Origin: Companilactobacillus allii
GTDB lineage: Bacteria > Bacillota > Bacilli > Lactobacillales > Lactobacillaceae
Reading direction: 5' to 3'
DNA length: 64,000 bases
NCBI RefSeq assembly: GCF_001971585.1
Contig: NZ_CP019323.1
Span: 1,540,053 to 1,604,052, forward strand
How positions within the stretch are numbered: position 1 is the first letter of the stretch; each line of letters starts with the position of its first letter. The position numbers and the translations under genes are program-made. The notes beneath the pieces are model-generated. The model was not told the DNA's origin, did not search any database, and worked only from the letters and a program-made list of their open reading frames with translations. Shown here in pieces: positions 42,501 to 50,912 of this stretch.

Positions 42501-43976
42501 ATGACTGATATAAAAACAGATATTTTAGTTGTTGGTGCAGGAGCTTCAGGAATTGGTGCTGCTTTATCGGCAGCTGAAAAAGGAGCAAGTGTTGTTCTAC
42601 TTGAAAAAGGTGACAAATTTGGTGGAGCCGGTATGTTTGGTGCACAAGGATTATTTGCCGCGGGTAGTGAATTACAAAAGGAAAATAATATTGATTATTC
42701 ACCAAAAGATGCTTATCAAGAGATGATGAATTATACACATTATCGTTCCAATACAAGATTGACGCGGGCAATTATCAATAAGTCAGCTGATACAATTTCT
42801 TGGCTGTCGAAAAATGGATTAGAAACAGAATTGGTTAATAATACGCAAGAGGTTCATCAAAACCATCCACGTGTTTACCATCAATACATTGATAAGTTTA
42901 ATGGGTTTCAAAAACTGATAGACAAGTTTATAAGTAATGGTGGTCGATTATTTACAAAAACTGTAATTAAAAAATTTAATTATACTGATGGTAATATTGT
43001 AAATGTAGTTATTGATAAAGATGGTCATGAAAGTACAATCTATTGTCAAAAGATCATCTTTTCCGATGGTGGATTTGTTGGTAATTCTGAGATGGTCGAT
43101 AAATATTTACAAATAAGTAGTAAGAATCTTTTTAGCATGGGTGAACGCAAGGCTACAGGTGATGGAATTAGGATTCTGGCTGAATTAGGTGCAGATACTA
43201 GTGGTATGGGTGTTTTTGAAAATCACGCTGCGTCAGTAGTTTCAAATACTGATCCTAAGTGGCATAATGACACAATTTTTACACTAACTAATTTGCCATT
43301 TCTATGGTTGAATCGTAATGGTGAACGTTTCGTCAATGAAGATATTTGTTACGACTTTGCCCTATGGGGAAACATTACATATACTAATGGTGGGTATTAT
43401 TATTTTATTTTGGATCAAAATACCATAGATTATTTGAAATCTAACCAATTAGATTGGACAAATTCTTTTGAAAGAACATTCACTACTCTTGCTCATACTC
43501 CAGTTACTCATGTTGTTGGTCCTTTTCCAAATATTGAATCTGATATTCAAGAATCAATCGATAAAGGTGCTACGGTAGTAGGTAAGGATGTTTCAGAACT
43601 ATCCAAATATTTAGGATGCAATCCAGACACCGTAAATAGGAATTTAAATGAATATAATAAAATTATTTCTGATAACAATGATTCTGATTTTGGTAAGTCT
43701 ACAGAGTTTTTGAAATTCCCAGTTTCTAAAGGTCCATTTTATGCAATCAAAGCACAGTCCACTACGCTTGGAACTATTGGTGGTGTCAGTGTTAATGATA
43801 ATCTACAAGCACTTGATAAAAATGGAAGAGTTATTAAAAATGTTTACGCTACTGGTAATAACGCCAGTGGGATGTATGATACATCATATCCAACGCTTGA
43901 AGGTATAAGTTGTGCATTTGCCTGGAATTCAGGACGACTTGCTGGTGAAAGTGCTAAAGCAACATTAAATAAATAA
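42501..43976 (+). CDS. FAD-dependent reductase of the fumarate reductase flavoprotein family
   Basis: The 491-residue protein has the FAD-binding loop VVGAGASGIGAAL (about 9-21), LLEKGDKFGGAGMFGAQG (about 32-50) and the C-terminal FAD segment VYATGNNASGMYDTSYPTLEG. It resembles soluble fumarate reductase/ketosteroid-dehydrogenase-like flavoproteins. There is no FMN-binding domain or iron-sulfur subunit, so the electron donor and substrate are unknown; a role as an anaerobic electron sink is possible. It is co-transcribed with the NmrA-like gene and ends at a strong terminator. Confidence 0.85.
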   Translation: MTDIKTDILVVGAGASGIGAALSAAEKGASVVLLEKGDKFGGAGMFGAQGLFAAGSELQKENNIDYSPKDAYQEMMNYTHYRSNTRLTRAIINKSADTISWLSKNGLETELVNNTQEVHQNHPRVYHQYIDKFNGFQKLIDKFISNGGRLFTKTVIKKFNYTDGNIVNVVIDKDGHESTIYCQKIIFSDGGFVGNSEMVDKYLQISSKNLFSMGERKATGDGIRILAELGADTSGMGVFENHAASVVSNTDPKWHNDTIFTLTNLPFLWLNRNGERFVNEDICYDFALWGNITYTNGGYYYFILDQNTIDYLKSNQLDWTNSFERTFTTLAHTPVTHVVGPFPNIESDIQESIDKGATVVGKDVSELSKYLGCNPDTVNRNLNEYNKIISDNNDSDFGKSTEFLKFPVSKGPFYAIKAQSTTLGTIGGVSVNDNLQALDKNGRVIKNVYATGNNASGMYDTSYPTLEGISCAFAWNSGRLAGESAKATLNK

Positions 43977-44021
43977 AAAATATCGCAGATAGTGTTAAAA
44001 AACACATTTGCGATATTTTTT
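43975..44021. terminator. Bidirectional terminator between the flavoprotein and nnrD
   Basis: AAAAAATATCGCA and TGCGATATTTTTT pair across an inner AGTGTT/AACACA helix. A/T runs on both sides serve both convergent genes. Confidence 0.92.
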
Positions 44022-44029
44022 CAGTTCAT

Positions 44030-44869
44030 TTATTTATTAGAGGTGAATTTTTTCATATATTTTGGAATTTTACTAATTAAAGTTGAAGGTAAGACAACAT
44101 AATTACTTTTATAAATTTGATCAGCAATGTAACTATGAAGGAATAATCCAGTCTGTACAGTTACCAATGAATTTCCAAATTGACCAATAAAACCTGCAAG
44201 AACTCCAGTGAGTGTGTCTCCCATACCACCAGTTGCCATACCAGCATTTCCAGCCTGAATTTGAGATACTTTATTTTGATAATAAATCTCAGATAAATGT
44301 TTTTTAACAATCAAGGTAGCATTGGGGGCAAGTTTATTTATTGCTTTCAAATTGTTTTCTTTGGTTTGTTCTGGAATCGATAAATTGGATAGGCGCTGCC
44401 ATTCACCTTGATGTGGTGTTAATATCAAATTATTAATGGATGTCAAATCAATATTGTTTTCTGCTACAACACTTAGTGCAGAGGCATCCATAATAATCGT
44501 AGTATTCTCATCGCAATATTTTATGATAAGTTGAATAATCTTGTCAGTAGAATCTGATGTCCCTAGTCCTGGTCCAAGTACTATAACGTTATTTTGGATT
44601 ATGGCAGCTATTAATTCTTGTGATTTATTATAGTCAATTGTCATTGCTTCTGGAATCTCAACGTTCAAGGCAGTAAACTTCTCAGGGATGGTTGCAACCG
44701 TGACTAATCCGGCCCCAGTGTGAATCGCTGCTGATGCTGAAAGTATTGCTGCACCGCCAAAAGGCAATGATCCTGCAATAATTAGCACACGTCCATAATT
44801 TCCCTTATACGATTCGGTATTTCTGACTTTAATTACCGTAGATAATACAGATTTATTGATTTTTTCCAT
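44030..44869 (-). CDS. nnrD: ADP/ATP-dependent NAD(P)H-hydrate dehydratase
   Basis: The enzyme repairs hydrated NAD(P)H. In 279 residues it shows the ribokinase-like YjeF C-terminal domain with GRVLIIAGSLPFGGAAILSA (about 22-41), VLGPGLGTSD (about 95), LTPHQGEW (about 150) and the nucleotide site GNAGMATGGMGDTLTG (about 208). The epimerase domain found fused in some species is absent. The ATG at 44869 is preferred, with GGAGG about 9 bases upstream. It is a single gene facing the flavoprotein terminator. Confidence 0.93.
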   Translation of the reverse strand: MEKINKSVLSTVIKVRNTESYKGNYGRVLIIAGSLPFGGAAILSASAAIHTGAGLVTVATIPEKFTALNVEIPEAMTIDYNKSQELIAAIIQNNVIVLGPGLGTSDSTDKIIQLIIKYCDENTTIIMDASALSVVAENNIDLTSINNLILTPHQGEWQRLSNLSIPEQTKENNLKAINKLAPNATLIVKKHLSEIYYQNKVSQIQAGNAGMATGGMGDTLTGVLAGFIGQFGNSLVTVQTGLFLHSYIADQIYKSNYVVLPSTLISKIPKYMKKFTSNK

Positions 44870-44937
44870 TACAAGAACCTCCAATTGTAGTATCATTTAA
44901 TATTGTAAGCCATAACAAATGTGTTTAACAAGATAAT

Positions 44938-45022
44938 GCCACTGTGGCGGAATTGGCAGACGCGCAGTGTTCAGGTCGCTGTATGGTTAATCCATGTACA
45001 AGTTCGAATCTTGCCAGTGGCA
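44938..45022 (+). tRNA. tRNA-Leu (CAG)
   Basis: This class II tRNA of 85 bases has acceptor GCCACTG/CAGTGGC, anticodon stem CAGTG/CGCTG and loop TTCAGGT, giving CAG. CCA is not encoded. It is solitary. Confidence 0.94.
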
Positions 45023-45062
45023 TATTGAGAATAAAAGAGAACAAAACAAGCATATTTATTTG

Positions 45063-45099
45063 TAGGAACGTTGATAAATCAGCGTTCCTATTTTTTTAC
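45063..45099 (+). terminator. Terminator after tRNA-Leu
   Basis: AGGAACG and CGTTCCT pair, with inner TTGAT/ATCAG, followed by seven T residues. Confidence 0.85.
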
Positions 45100-45183
45100 T
45101 ATGTGATAATTAAAGAAATATAAAGCTATTTTGCACGTTGAATTTAATTGTTTCTCACAGTTTAAAAAAATCGTATCTTTAGG

Positions 45184-45214
45184 TTGCTCTAAAGTAGTCT
45201 TCATAGTTTATGAT
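45184..45214 (+). promoter_or_regulatory. MerR-type promoter with 19-bp spacer
   Basis: TTGCTC (45184-45189), a 19-bp spacer and TATGAT (45209-45214) give the overlong spacing typical of MerR-activated promoters. An imperfect dyad TAAAGTA-N7-TAGTTTA lies in the spacer. A second dyad, CTTTAG-N6-CTAAAG, overlaps the -35 box. Confidence 0.65.
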
Positions 45215-45248
45215 AGTAGTATTGATTGGGAAAGCTGGTAATTTAATC

Positions 45249-45680
45249 ATGAATAGTAAACAAGTTTCTGAAATAATGGATCTACCTGTTGCGACTCTGC
45301 GATATTATGAAAAAATTGGAGTAATACCACCGATAGGCCGTGACAAAAATGGATATCGAGATTATCGACCAAATGATTTGAATTGGATATTTTTAACTAA
45401 ATGTTTGAAACAAGCAGGATTATCACTTAAATTATTGAAGGAATTTGCGGATCTTAATCAAAAGGATGAAGATACTAGCGAAGAACGAAAAGATATTTTA
45501 CGTGAACAACTGGATGATCTTAATGATAAGCTAGATGAAATGAATAAGACACGTGACTTATTAGTACATAAAATTGACACATTTGATGATCATATGGTCA
45601 AATTTGAATCTGGTGAGATGGATGAAGATCACGTTGAAGAATTGTGGACGATGGGTGAGTTTCAGTCGTCTAAGAAGTAA
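45249..45680 (+). CDS. MerR family transcriptional regulator
   Basis: The 143-residue protein has the MerR helix-turn-helix and wing (VSEIMDLPVATLRYYEKIGVI, then GYRDYRPNDLNWI) and a long coiled-coil dimerisation helix of about residues 75-120. There is no cysteine cluster for metal binding, so it may belong to the NmlR/AdhR-like group or sense another signal. The ATG at 45249 is chosen although its ribosome site is weak. It lies behind a promoter with 19-bp spacing and probably controls itself and the macrodomain gene 43 bases downstream. Confidence 0.9.
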   Translation: MNSKQVSEIMDLPVATLRYYEKIGVIPPIGRDKNGYRDYRPNDLNWIFLTKCLKQAGLSLKLLKEFADLNQKDEDTSEERKDILREQLDDLNDKLDEMNKTRDLLVHKIDTFDDHMVKFESGEMDEDHVEELWTMGEFQSSKK

Positions 45681-45723
45681 ATATTAATAGTTGTTATATG
45701 CGTCAAAAGGGAGCATTAGAAAT

Positions 45724-46254
45724 ATGTCAGAGTATTTATCTGAAGGAAGTTCTATAAAGGCAAAAGTATGTGACATTACAATGATCAAGTGTGATGCGAT
45801 TGTAAATGCCGCAAACAAAACACTATTAGGCGGTGGTGGAGTTGATGGGGCAATCCATACTGCTGCTGGTCCGAAATTATTGGAAGAATGTATTGCTCTT
45901 AATGGATGTGAAACTGGTGAGGCCAAGCTGACTAGGGGATACAATTTACCGGCTAGATACATTATTCATACAGTTGGACCAATTTATTCTGGATCTGATA
46001 AAGATCCAGTAATGTTGGCTAATTGTTATAAAAATTCTCTAAATGTAGCTAAACAAAACAATCTTCACAGTATAACTTTTGCAGCAATTTCGACTGGTAT
46101 ATATGCTTATCCTATTGATGATGCAGCAAAAATCGCCTTGAACACTATTAAAGATTGGATTGTAGCCAACAAGAATTACAAAGTTGAAGTTTTAATGTCT
46201 TGTTTTGACGGAAAAATCAAAGGTTCATACGATAAATATTTGGCTTTTCTTTAA
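45724..46254 (+). CDS. Macrodomain protein (ADP-ribose/O-acetyl-ADP-ribose hydrolase-like)
   Basis: The 176-residue protein is a single macrodomain of the MacroD/YmdB type. DAIVNAANKTLLGGGGVDGAIH (from about residue 24), with the key Asn and Gly-rich loop, GYNLPARYIIHTVGP (about 70) and AISTGIYAYPIDDAA (about 120) are present. Such enzymes remove ADP-ribose from proteins or deacetylate O-acetyl-ADP-ribose. The ATG at 45724 has AAAGGGAG about 10 bases upstream. It follows the MerR regulator, which may control it. No ADP-ribosyltransferase or sirtuin gene is next to it. Confidence 0.92.
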   Translation: MSEYLSEGSSIKAKVCDITMIKCDAIVNAANKTLLGGGGVDGAIHTAAGPKLLEECIALNGCETGEAKLTRGYNLPARYIIHTVGPIYSGSDKDPVMLANCYKNSLNVAKQNNLHSITFAAISTGIYAYPIDDAAKIALNTIKDWIVANKNYKVEVLMSCFDGKIKGSYDKYLAFL

Positions 46255-46359
46255 AAAAATCTTACGATTGCTATTAAATGATGGTTATTTGTTGTGCAAA
46301 CCACTGTGAAAATAGCATAATTATTGTAGTGATTTTTTTTAGAAGGGGAGATATGAATT

Positions 46360-46764
46360 ATGATTAAAGAATTTAAAGACTTTATCAGTCGCGGTAATGT
46401 GATGGATCTGGCAGTTGGTGTAATTATGGGTTCTGCATTTACCGCCATAGTACAATCACTTGTTGGTAACTTAGTTAATCCGTTGATAGGAATATTTTTA
46501 GGTAAAGTCGACTTAGCAAATTTAAAGGTTGAAGTTGGAGAAGCAACGTTCAAATATGGGGCTTTTTTGGAATCAATTATAAACTTTATAATTATTGCCA
46601 TCGTTGTTTTCTTATTGGTCAAAGGGATGAATAAGGTTATTAATGCTAGAAAGTCAGCCGAAGATGAAAAAGAAGAAGAAAAGGAATCTTCAACAGATGA
46701 AATGATCATGTATCTAAAGAAAATTTCAGAATCAATTGATTCTAATAAAGAAGAACAAAAGTAA
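46360..46764 (+). CDS. mscL: Large-conductance mechanosensitive channel
   Basis: MscL forms a homopentameric pore that opens on hypo-osmotic shock. The 134-residue protein has the conserved N-terminus [27 protein letters not shown] (first helix and pore), a second helix near residues 70-92 and an acidic C-terminal bundle. AGGGGAG precedes the ATG. A terminator follows. The 105-base gap before it holds only A/T-rich sequence. Confidence 0.96.
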   Translation: MIKEFKDFISRGNVMDLAVGVIMGSAFTAIVQSLVGNLVNPLIGIFLGKVDLANLKVEVGEATFKYGAFLESIINFIIIAIVVFLLVKGMNKVINARKSAEDEKEEEKESSTDEMIMYLKKISESIDSNKEEQK

Positions 46765-46765
46765 T

Positions 46766-46794
46766 GGATTTGCTATATTGGCAAATCTTTTTTT
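46766..46794 (+). terminator. Terminator of mscL
   Basis: GGATTTGC pairs with GCAAATC(T), followed by seven T residues. Confidence 0.85.
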
Positions 46795-46862
46795 GTTCAC
46801 TTGTATAATTAACTGCGTTAGAATTAGAAAGTTATTGAAAAATGATTGGGAGGACAATTATT

Positions 46863-48863
46863 TTGGAGACTGTATTTCTAGTTTTGTTGCTAGTTGCAGC
46901 GGTAGTTTTAGCTAATGCAATTTATGCACGTTTCAATATTGTTCCAGTAGCATTTTTGCAAATTGGTGCTGGATTAGTTTTGTCTTTTGTACCATTGTAT
47001 AAAAATTTTGAATTAGAGCCGGAACTGTTTTTGTTTGCGATTATTTCTATGTTAATGTTTAACGACGGTCAAAATACTAATATTAGAAGACTTATGCATC
47101 AAATGGGAACTACCTTGTCTCTGTCAGTTGTACTGGCAATAATTACGATTTTGGTAGTGGGAAGTGTTACCCATGTTTTAATTCCACAATTCTCATTAGC
47201 TTTGGCATTAGCTTTAGGAGCAATTATTACACCAACTGATGCTGTCGCAGTTTCGTCTATAACAAGTAAAGTGCTAGTTCCCAAAGAAGCTATGAATACG
47301 CTAGAAAACGAGTCGTTATTTAATGATGCCTCTGGTATCGTGGCTTTTAATTTGGCAATTGCTTCAATAGTAACTGGTAAATTTTCAGTAGTTAGTGGTG
47401 TTGAGAGCTTTATGTATGTATTTATAGGCGGTATTCTTGTTGGCTTAGTTATGGGCTATATAATTGTCGCCATTAGAATTATGCTGATTAATATGCGCGT
47501 TGATACGCCATCAGTGATTGTTCCATATACTCTCTTAACTCCATTTGCAGTTTATTTGATAGCTGAATCAATTGATGTATCAGGTATTCTAGCTGTTGTT
47601 GCAACTGGATTGATTCATGGATTACAACAAGATAGATTACGTTTAACAACTTCTAGATTACAGATAGTTATGGGAACGACCTGGTCTATTATTTCCAGTA
47701 TTTTAAATGGAATTGTATTCGTGTTATTAGGATTGTCACTGCCTGAAGTTATACAAAATTTACAACAACGAGATACGGGTTCAATTGCTATTTTGGTAGG
47801 TTTAGGTTTTGTTTTGTATATAATGATGACGTTATTAAGATTCATCTGGACTCAATTTGATTTTGCTAAGATTCGTGCTTGGAATTTTCACGATAAGATT
47901 ATGAACAGTTTGGTTATGGCTTTGAGTGGAGTACATGGAACCATAACTTTAGCAATGGCTTTTTCTTTGCCATTGACCATAAAAGGTCAACCTTTCGCGT
48001 ATCGGAATGATATTATTTTTGTGGCAGCAGTGGTTATTTTAATTAGTTTAATTGTTCCTACACTAGTTTTGCCATTTATTCTTCCCAAGAAAGTATCCGT
48101 TGTTGATGGGGATGACTTGTCACGAGCAAAGTCTGAAATGGTACGTGATGCCGTTAAAATGGTTCAACATCAATATGGTGATTCACTTGAAAGTGGAGAA
48201 ATCATCAGAATTATTGGAAGCCAGCGAACAGTGGAAAAGCGTCCTAATAAGTCTGTAATGTCTAATTTATTTGATGAGACTTTTAAGATTGAAAAAGCCG
48301 TTATTGAAGATATGTTAAGTAAGGGTGAAATAACGATCCAAGAGTTCAATCTTTATATGATGATGTTACGTAAGACGATTATTGATCACTCAAATGGTTT
48401 TAGAAAACAAATGATTTTTATTATAAGATTTACCGTTATTGCCAAAATATCTCTGAGTAAAAGTGCTAGAAAGCGTCGGAGAGAAATAAGAAAAATTAAG
48501 AAAAGAAAACGCAGTAGTAGTCGTGAAGATGCGACCGAACGTAACTATCAGTGGGGCCGTATGCGATCAATTGAAGCTGTTCCTTACAAAAAGGTAATGT
48601 TATATTTAACTTCTGTGATGACAGAAAAAAATGAGGTTGAAGTTGAACTAGTTAGACGATCATTTGATCAAAGACATCGCAGATTATCTGGTTCTCGTGC
48701 ATCTCAAGCTAATCAAAATGAACTATTAGTCACAGTATTTCAACATGAACATAATTTTGTTCAGTCTAAAGTTTCTAGTGAAGAGTATAGTCATGAGTTA
48801 GGAAATGAACTATATCAACAAATTTCTACTGATCAACTTGTAAGTTTCCAAACCTTTGATTAA
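46863..48863 (+). CDS. Na+/H+ antiporter, CPA1 family
   Basis: The 666-residue protein has about twelve helices in the first 410 residues and then a long cytosolic tail. The ion-site motifs are IITPTDAVAVSSI (about 125) and ENESLFNDASGIVAF (about 150), with both essential aspartates. The tail (about 430-666) is highly charged, with KSARKRRREIRKIKKRKR near 540; it may be regulatory. The TTG start is supported by GGGAGG 9 bases upstream; an earlier in-frame ATG at 46842 would contain that site. The stop codon is the outer edge of the shared terminator with brnQ. Confidence 0.92.
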   Translation: METVFLVLLLVAAVVLANAIYARFNIVPVAFLQIGAGLVLSFVPLYKNFELEPELFLFAIISMLMFNDGQNTNIRRLMHQMGTTLSLSVVLAIITILVVGSVTHVLIPQFSLALALALGAIITPTDAVAVSSITSKVLVPKEAMNTLENESLFNDASGIVAFNLAIASIVTGKFSVVSGVESFMYVFIGGILVGLVMGYIIVAIRIMLINMRVDTPSVIVPYTLLTPFAVYLIAESIDVSGILAVVATGLIHGLQQDRLRLTTSRLQIVMGTTWSIISSILNGIVFVLLGLSLPEVIQNLQQRDTGSIAILVGLGFVLYIMMTLLRFIWTQFDFAKIRAWNFHDKIMNSLVMALSGVHGTITLAMAFSLPLTIKGQPFAYRNDIIFVAAVVILISLIVPTLVLPFILPKKVSVVDGDDLSRAKSEMVRDAVKMVQHQYGDSLESGEIIRIIGSQRTVEKRPNKSVMSNLFDETFKIEKAVIEDMLSKGEITIQEFNLYMMMLRKTIIDHSNGFRKQMIFIIRFTVIAKISLSKSARKRRREIRKIKKRKRSSSREDATERNYQWGRMRSIEAVPYKKVMLYLTSVMTEKNEVEVELVRRSFDQRHRRLSGSRASQANQNELLVTVFQHEHNFVQSKVSSEEYSHELGNELYQQISTDQLVSFQTFD

Positions 48864-48912
48864 TTTCCAACAAAAAAGAGACCGATACGGTCTCTTTTTT
48901 TGTTGGAAATTA
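48861..48912. terminator. Long inverted repeat, bidirectional terminator
   Basis: Arms of 23 and 24 bases (48861-48883 and 48889-48912) pair with one bulged base around GATAC. The core is AAAAAAGAGACC/GGTCTCTTTTTTT. The TAA stop codons of the antiporter and of brnQ are the outermost bases of the two arms. Confidence 0.95.
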
Positions 48913-50298
48913 ATATTTTTGTGTAACTTCTTCGTTATTTGAAACGAATACTCCCATTTTACCAAGTACCATACCAAGGACAAAACCTAGTAAGGTAGGT
49001 GTTACCCAACCAAGTCCCATACTGGCGAATGGTAGGTATTGATGATAAACATTTAATACTGTTTTAACAAAGCCAGTCTGCAATACTGCAGGTGCGGCAT
49101 TAAACATATCAAGAACAGCAGGTAGTACTGTGAATGCAATAGTCATTTTATAAACGACACCTTTATATGACTTAGTATGAACGGTCAATGATGTTAAGAT
49201 CAAGGCAAGTGATAGTGGGTAAAGTAACATAAGTACTGGCAATGACCAACTGATGATTGTATCTAGTCCAGCGTTTGCAACTACAAATGAAACGAAACAT
49301 GTAACACGTAACCATCCTAGATAACTTACTTTAGGGAACAATTTGTGAAAGTCTTGTGCAAATGATGCAACCAATCCAAGAGCTGTTGTGAACACACCTA
49401 ATGTAACTAAGACACCAAGTAATGCAGCACCAAAGTTGCCGAAGTAATCACCAACGATACTTGATAGTGCATCGCCACCGTTTGCTGATAATTTCATTTT
49501 GTTCAAACTGAAGGCACCTAATAAAACTAATCCTAAGTAAACTAAAACCTCAAGTGAGATAGCCATGGTACCGGCTTTAGCAGTAACTGTAGAAAGTTCC
49601 TTATTCTTGTAACCTAATCCTTTGACAGCACGAACAAATGTAACGGATAAGGCAAGTAAAGCTACAGCATCGACTGTATTGTATCCTTCTAGTAAACCAC
49701 TAACAGTAGCGGTTGTTTGATAAGCGGTAGTAGGCATGTGATTTAAGCCACCCATAGGATTAACAAATGCGACTACAAAGATAACTGCTAATAATGCCAA
49801 GAAGATAGTATTTAAATATTTACCAACATATTTAACCAATCTATTTTGGTGAACACTCAAGACGTAAGCAAGACTGAAAAATACAGCTGTGAAGATCAAC
49901 ATACTAACTTGATTGTATTGTGCTGGTAGAAATGGTTTTGCGGCCATTTCAAAAGCCGTCGCTGCAGTACGTGGAGTACCAAAGAAAGGTCCAATGGTTA
50001 AATGAACTAAAACAAGAAATAATGCGGCATAACGTTTTCCAACTGGGCGGGCTAGATCATATAGACCGTCACTTTTTGTTACCACAACAGCTAGAATTGC
50101 TAGTAGTGGGAATAATGATCCAGAAATAGCAAATCCAATTGCGGCAGCAAACCAGTTGTTACCAGCCATTTGTCCCAAGTGAACTGGGAAAATTAAATTA
50201 CCTGATCCAAAGAACATCCCGAAGATAAGTGAGCTAACAACCAATAGTTGTAAGAATTTACTCTTGTTTGATTTTGATTCCAATAAATCGTTTTGCAT
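48910..50298 (-). CDS. brnQ: Branched-chain amino acid:cation symporter
   Basis: BrnQ (LIVCS family) takes up Leu, Ile and Val with sodium or protons. The 462-residue protein has about 12 helices and the family N-terminus FGMFFGSGNLIFPVHLGQMAG. The ATG at 50298 follows AGGGGGA at 6 bases. Two layers of control are visible upstream: an isoleucine T-box (50416-50660), and a 44-codon Ile-rich ORF that overlaps the start of brnQ by 41 bases in another frame. Confidence 0.95.
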   Translation of the reverse strand: MQNDLLESKSNKSKFLQLLVVSSLIFGMFFGSGNLIFPVHLGQMAGNNWFAAAIGFAISGSLFPLLAILAVVVTKSDGLYDLARPVGKRYAALFLVLVHLTIGPFFGTPRTAATAFEMAAKPFLPAQYNQVSMLIFTAVFFSLAYVLSVHQNRLVKYVGKYLNTIFLALLAVIFVVAFVNPMGGLNHMPTTAYQTTATVSGLLEGYNTVDAVALLALSVTFVRAVKGLGYKNKELSTVTAKAGTMAISLEVLVYLGLVLLGAFSLNKMKLSANGGDALSSIVGDYFGNFGAALLGVLVTLGVFTTALGLVASFAQDFHKLFPKVSYLGWLRVTCFVSFVVANAGLDTIISWSLPVLMLLYPLSLALILTSLTVHTKSYKGVVYKMTIAFTVLPAVLDMFNAAPAVLQTGFVKTVLNVYHQYLPFASMGLGWVTPTLLGFVLGMVLGKMGVFVSNNEEVTQKY

Positions 50299-50392
50299 AA
50301 GTGATCCCCCTAAATGAATCGTATAAATTTGTTTTTTTAAGTCTTATATTTATCTGACTAATCTGTATAATGCCACTAATATCAGAATCCAT
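50258..50392 (-). CDS. Ile-rich upstream ORF overlapping brnQ (candidate leader peptide)
   Basis: A 44-codon ORF begins at an ATG (50392-50390) with an excellent ribosome site (AAGGTGGTGA). It reads MDSDISGIIQISQINIRL at its start: six isoleucines in the first 16 residues, three of them from the rare codon ATA. It overlaps the first 41 bases of brnQ in the other frame and ends inside it. It lies between the T-box terminator and brnQ, so it is translated only when the T-box permits read-through. Ribosome movement over the Ile codons could modulate access to the brnQ start. It has no similarity to a known protein family that I recognise, and being expressed is an inference from the SD and start. 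Confidence 0.55.
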   Translation of the reverse strand: MDSDISGIIQISQINIRLKKTNLYDSFRGITYAKRFIGIKIKQE

Positions 50393-50415
50393 AATTCTCA
50401 CCACCTTAAATTTGA

Positions 50416-50660
50416 AAAAAAAGAGCCCTTCTCCCGATAGGGAAAAGGGCTCCAATAGTAGAACGGTACCACCTTTTTGAGTAGCTAAAAAACTACTCGC
50501 TTTAATCGCAAACTGATTAATTTGCTAGCCATATATTGGTGGCAACCACGATAACCTACATATCGGTATCGAGCTCAGAAATGATTTTCAAAATTCCCAT
50601 AACGACCACTTCCCATTAAACGTGGCTCACTGTGCGTAGTTGAGATTTCTACTTTTTTCT
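50416..50660 (-). promoter_or_regulatory. T-box riboswitch of brnQ (isoleucine specifier)
   Basis: On the minus strand the leader has the T-box core AAAGGTGGTACCG (50475-50463) and a strong terminator at 50452-50416 (GAGCCCTTTTCCC with GGGAGAAGGGCTC, then T-run). In the specifier loop GAAAATCATTTC offers ATC (50585-50583), an isoleucine codon. The antiterminator should form when tRNA-Ile is uncharged. Confidence 0.88.
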
Positions 50661-50688
50661 TCAACGCTTGTTTGATTTGTTGTTGCCA

Positions 50689-50717
50689 ATTATAAGCACG
50701 GAAAAAGTAAATTGCAA
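50689..50717 (-). promoter_or_regulatory. Promoter of the brnQ T-box transcript
   Basis: On the minus strand TTGCAA (50717-50712), 17 bp and TATAAT (50694-50689) form a near-consensus promoter directly upstream of the T-box. Confidence 0.8.
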
Positions 50718-50837
50718 GAGGATTTATTAATTTAATTCTAATTGTTTTTTTCCTTCTATAAATATCTTTTTGAAAAAGTTTGAAATATGGTAATTCAGCA
50801 ATGAAAAGGTTTACATGAAGAAAATATCCAATATACA

Positions 50838-50867
50838 CTTGTATTAATATAAGAACGGTGTTAAATT
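50838..50867 (+). promoter_or_regulatory. Candidate ArgR operator and promoter of argGH
   Basis: CTTGTATTAATATAAG (50838-50853) is a 16-bp palindrome with one mismatched pair, of the type of ARG boxes. It covers the possible -35 box TTGTAT (50839-50844), which is 17 bp from TAAATT (50862-50867). Binding there would repress argG. Confidence 0.5.
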
Positions 50868-50912
50868 AAATTACACAAAATTAATTTTTTTCTAATCGGA
50901 GGAGAACGTATT

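Noticed and set aside
46255-46359. Terminator after the macrodomain gene
   Set aside because: A T-run exists but the possible stem (CACT/AGTG) is too short.
50575-50838. 87-codon frame on the minus strand before brnQ
   Set aside because: It covers the T-box stem I and the promoter, has no ribosome site and is explained by the riboswitch.
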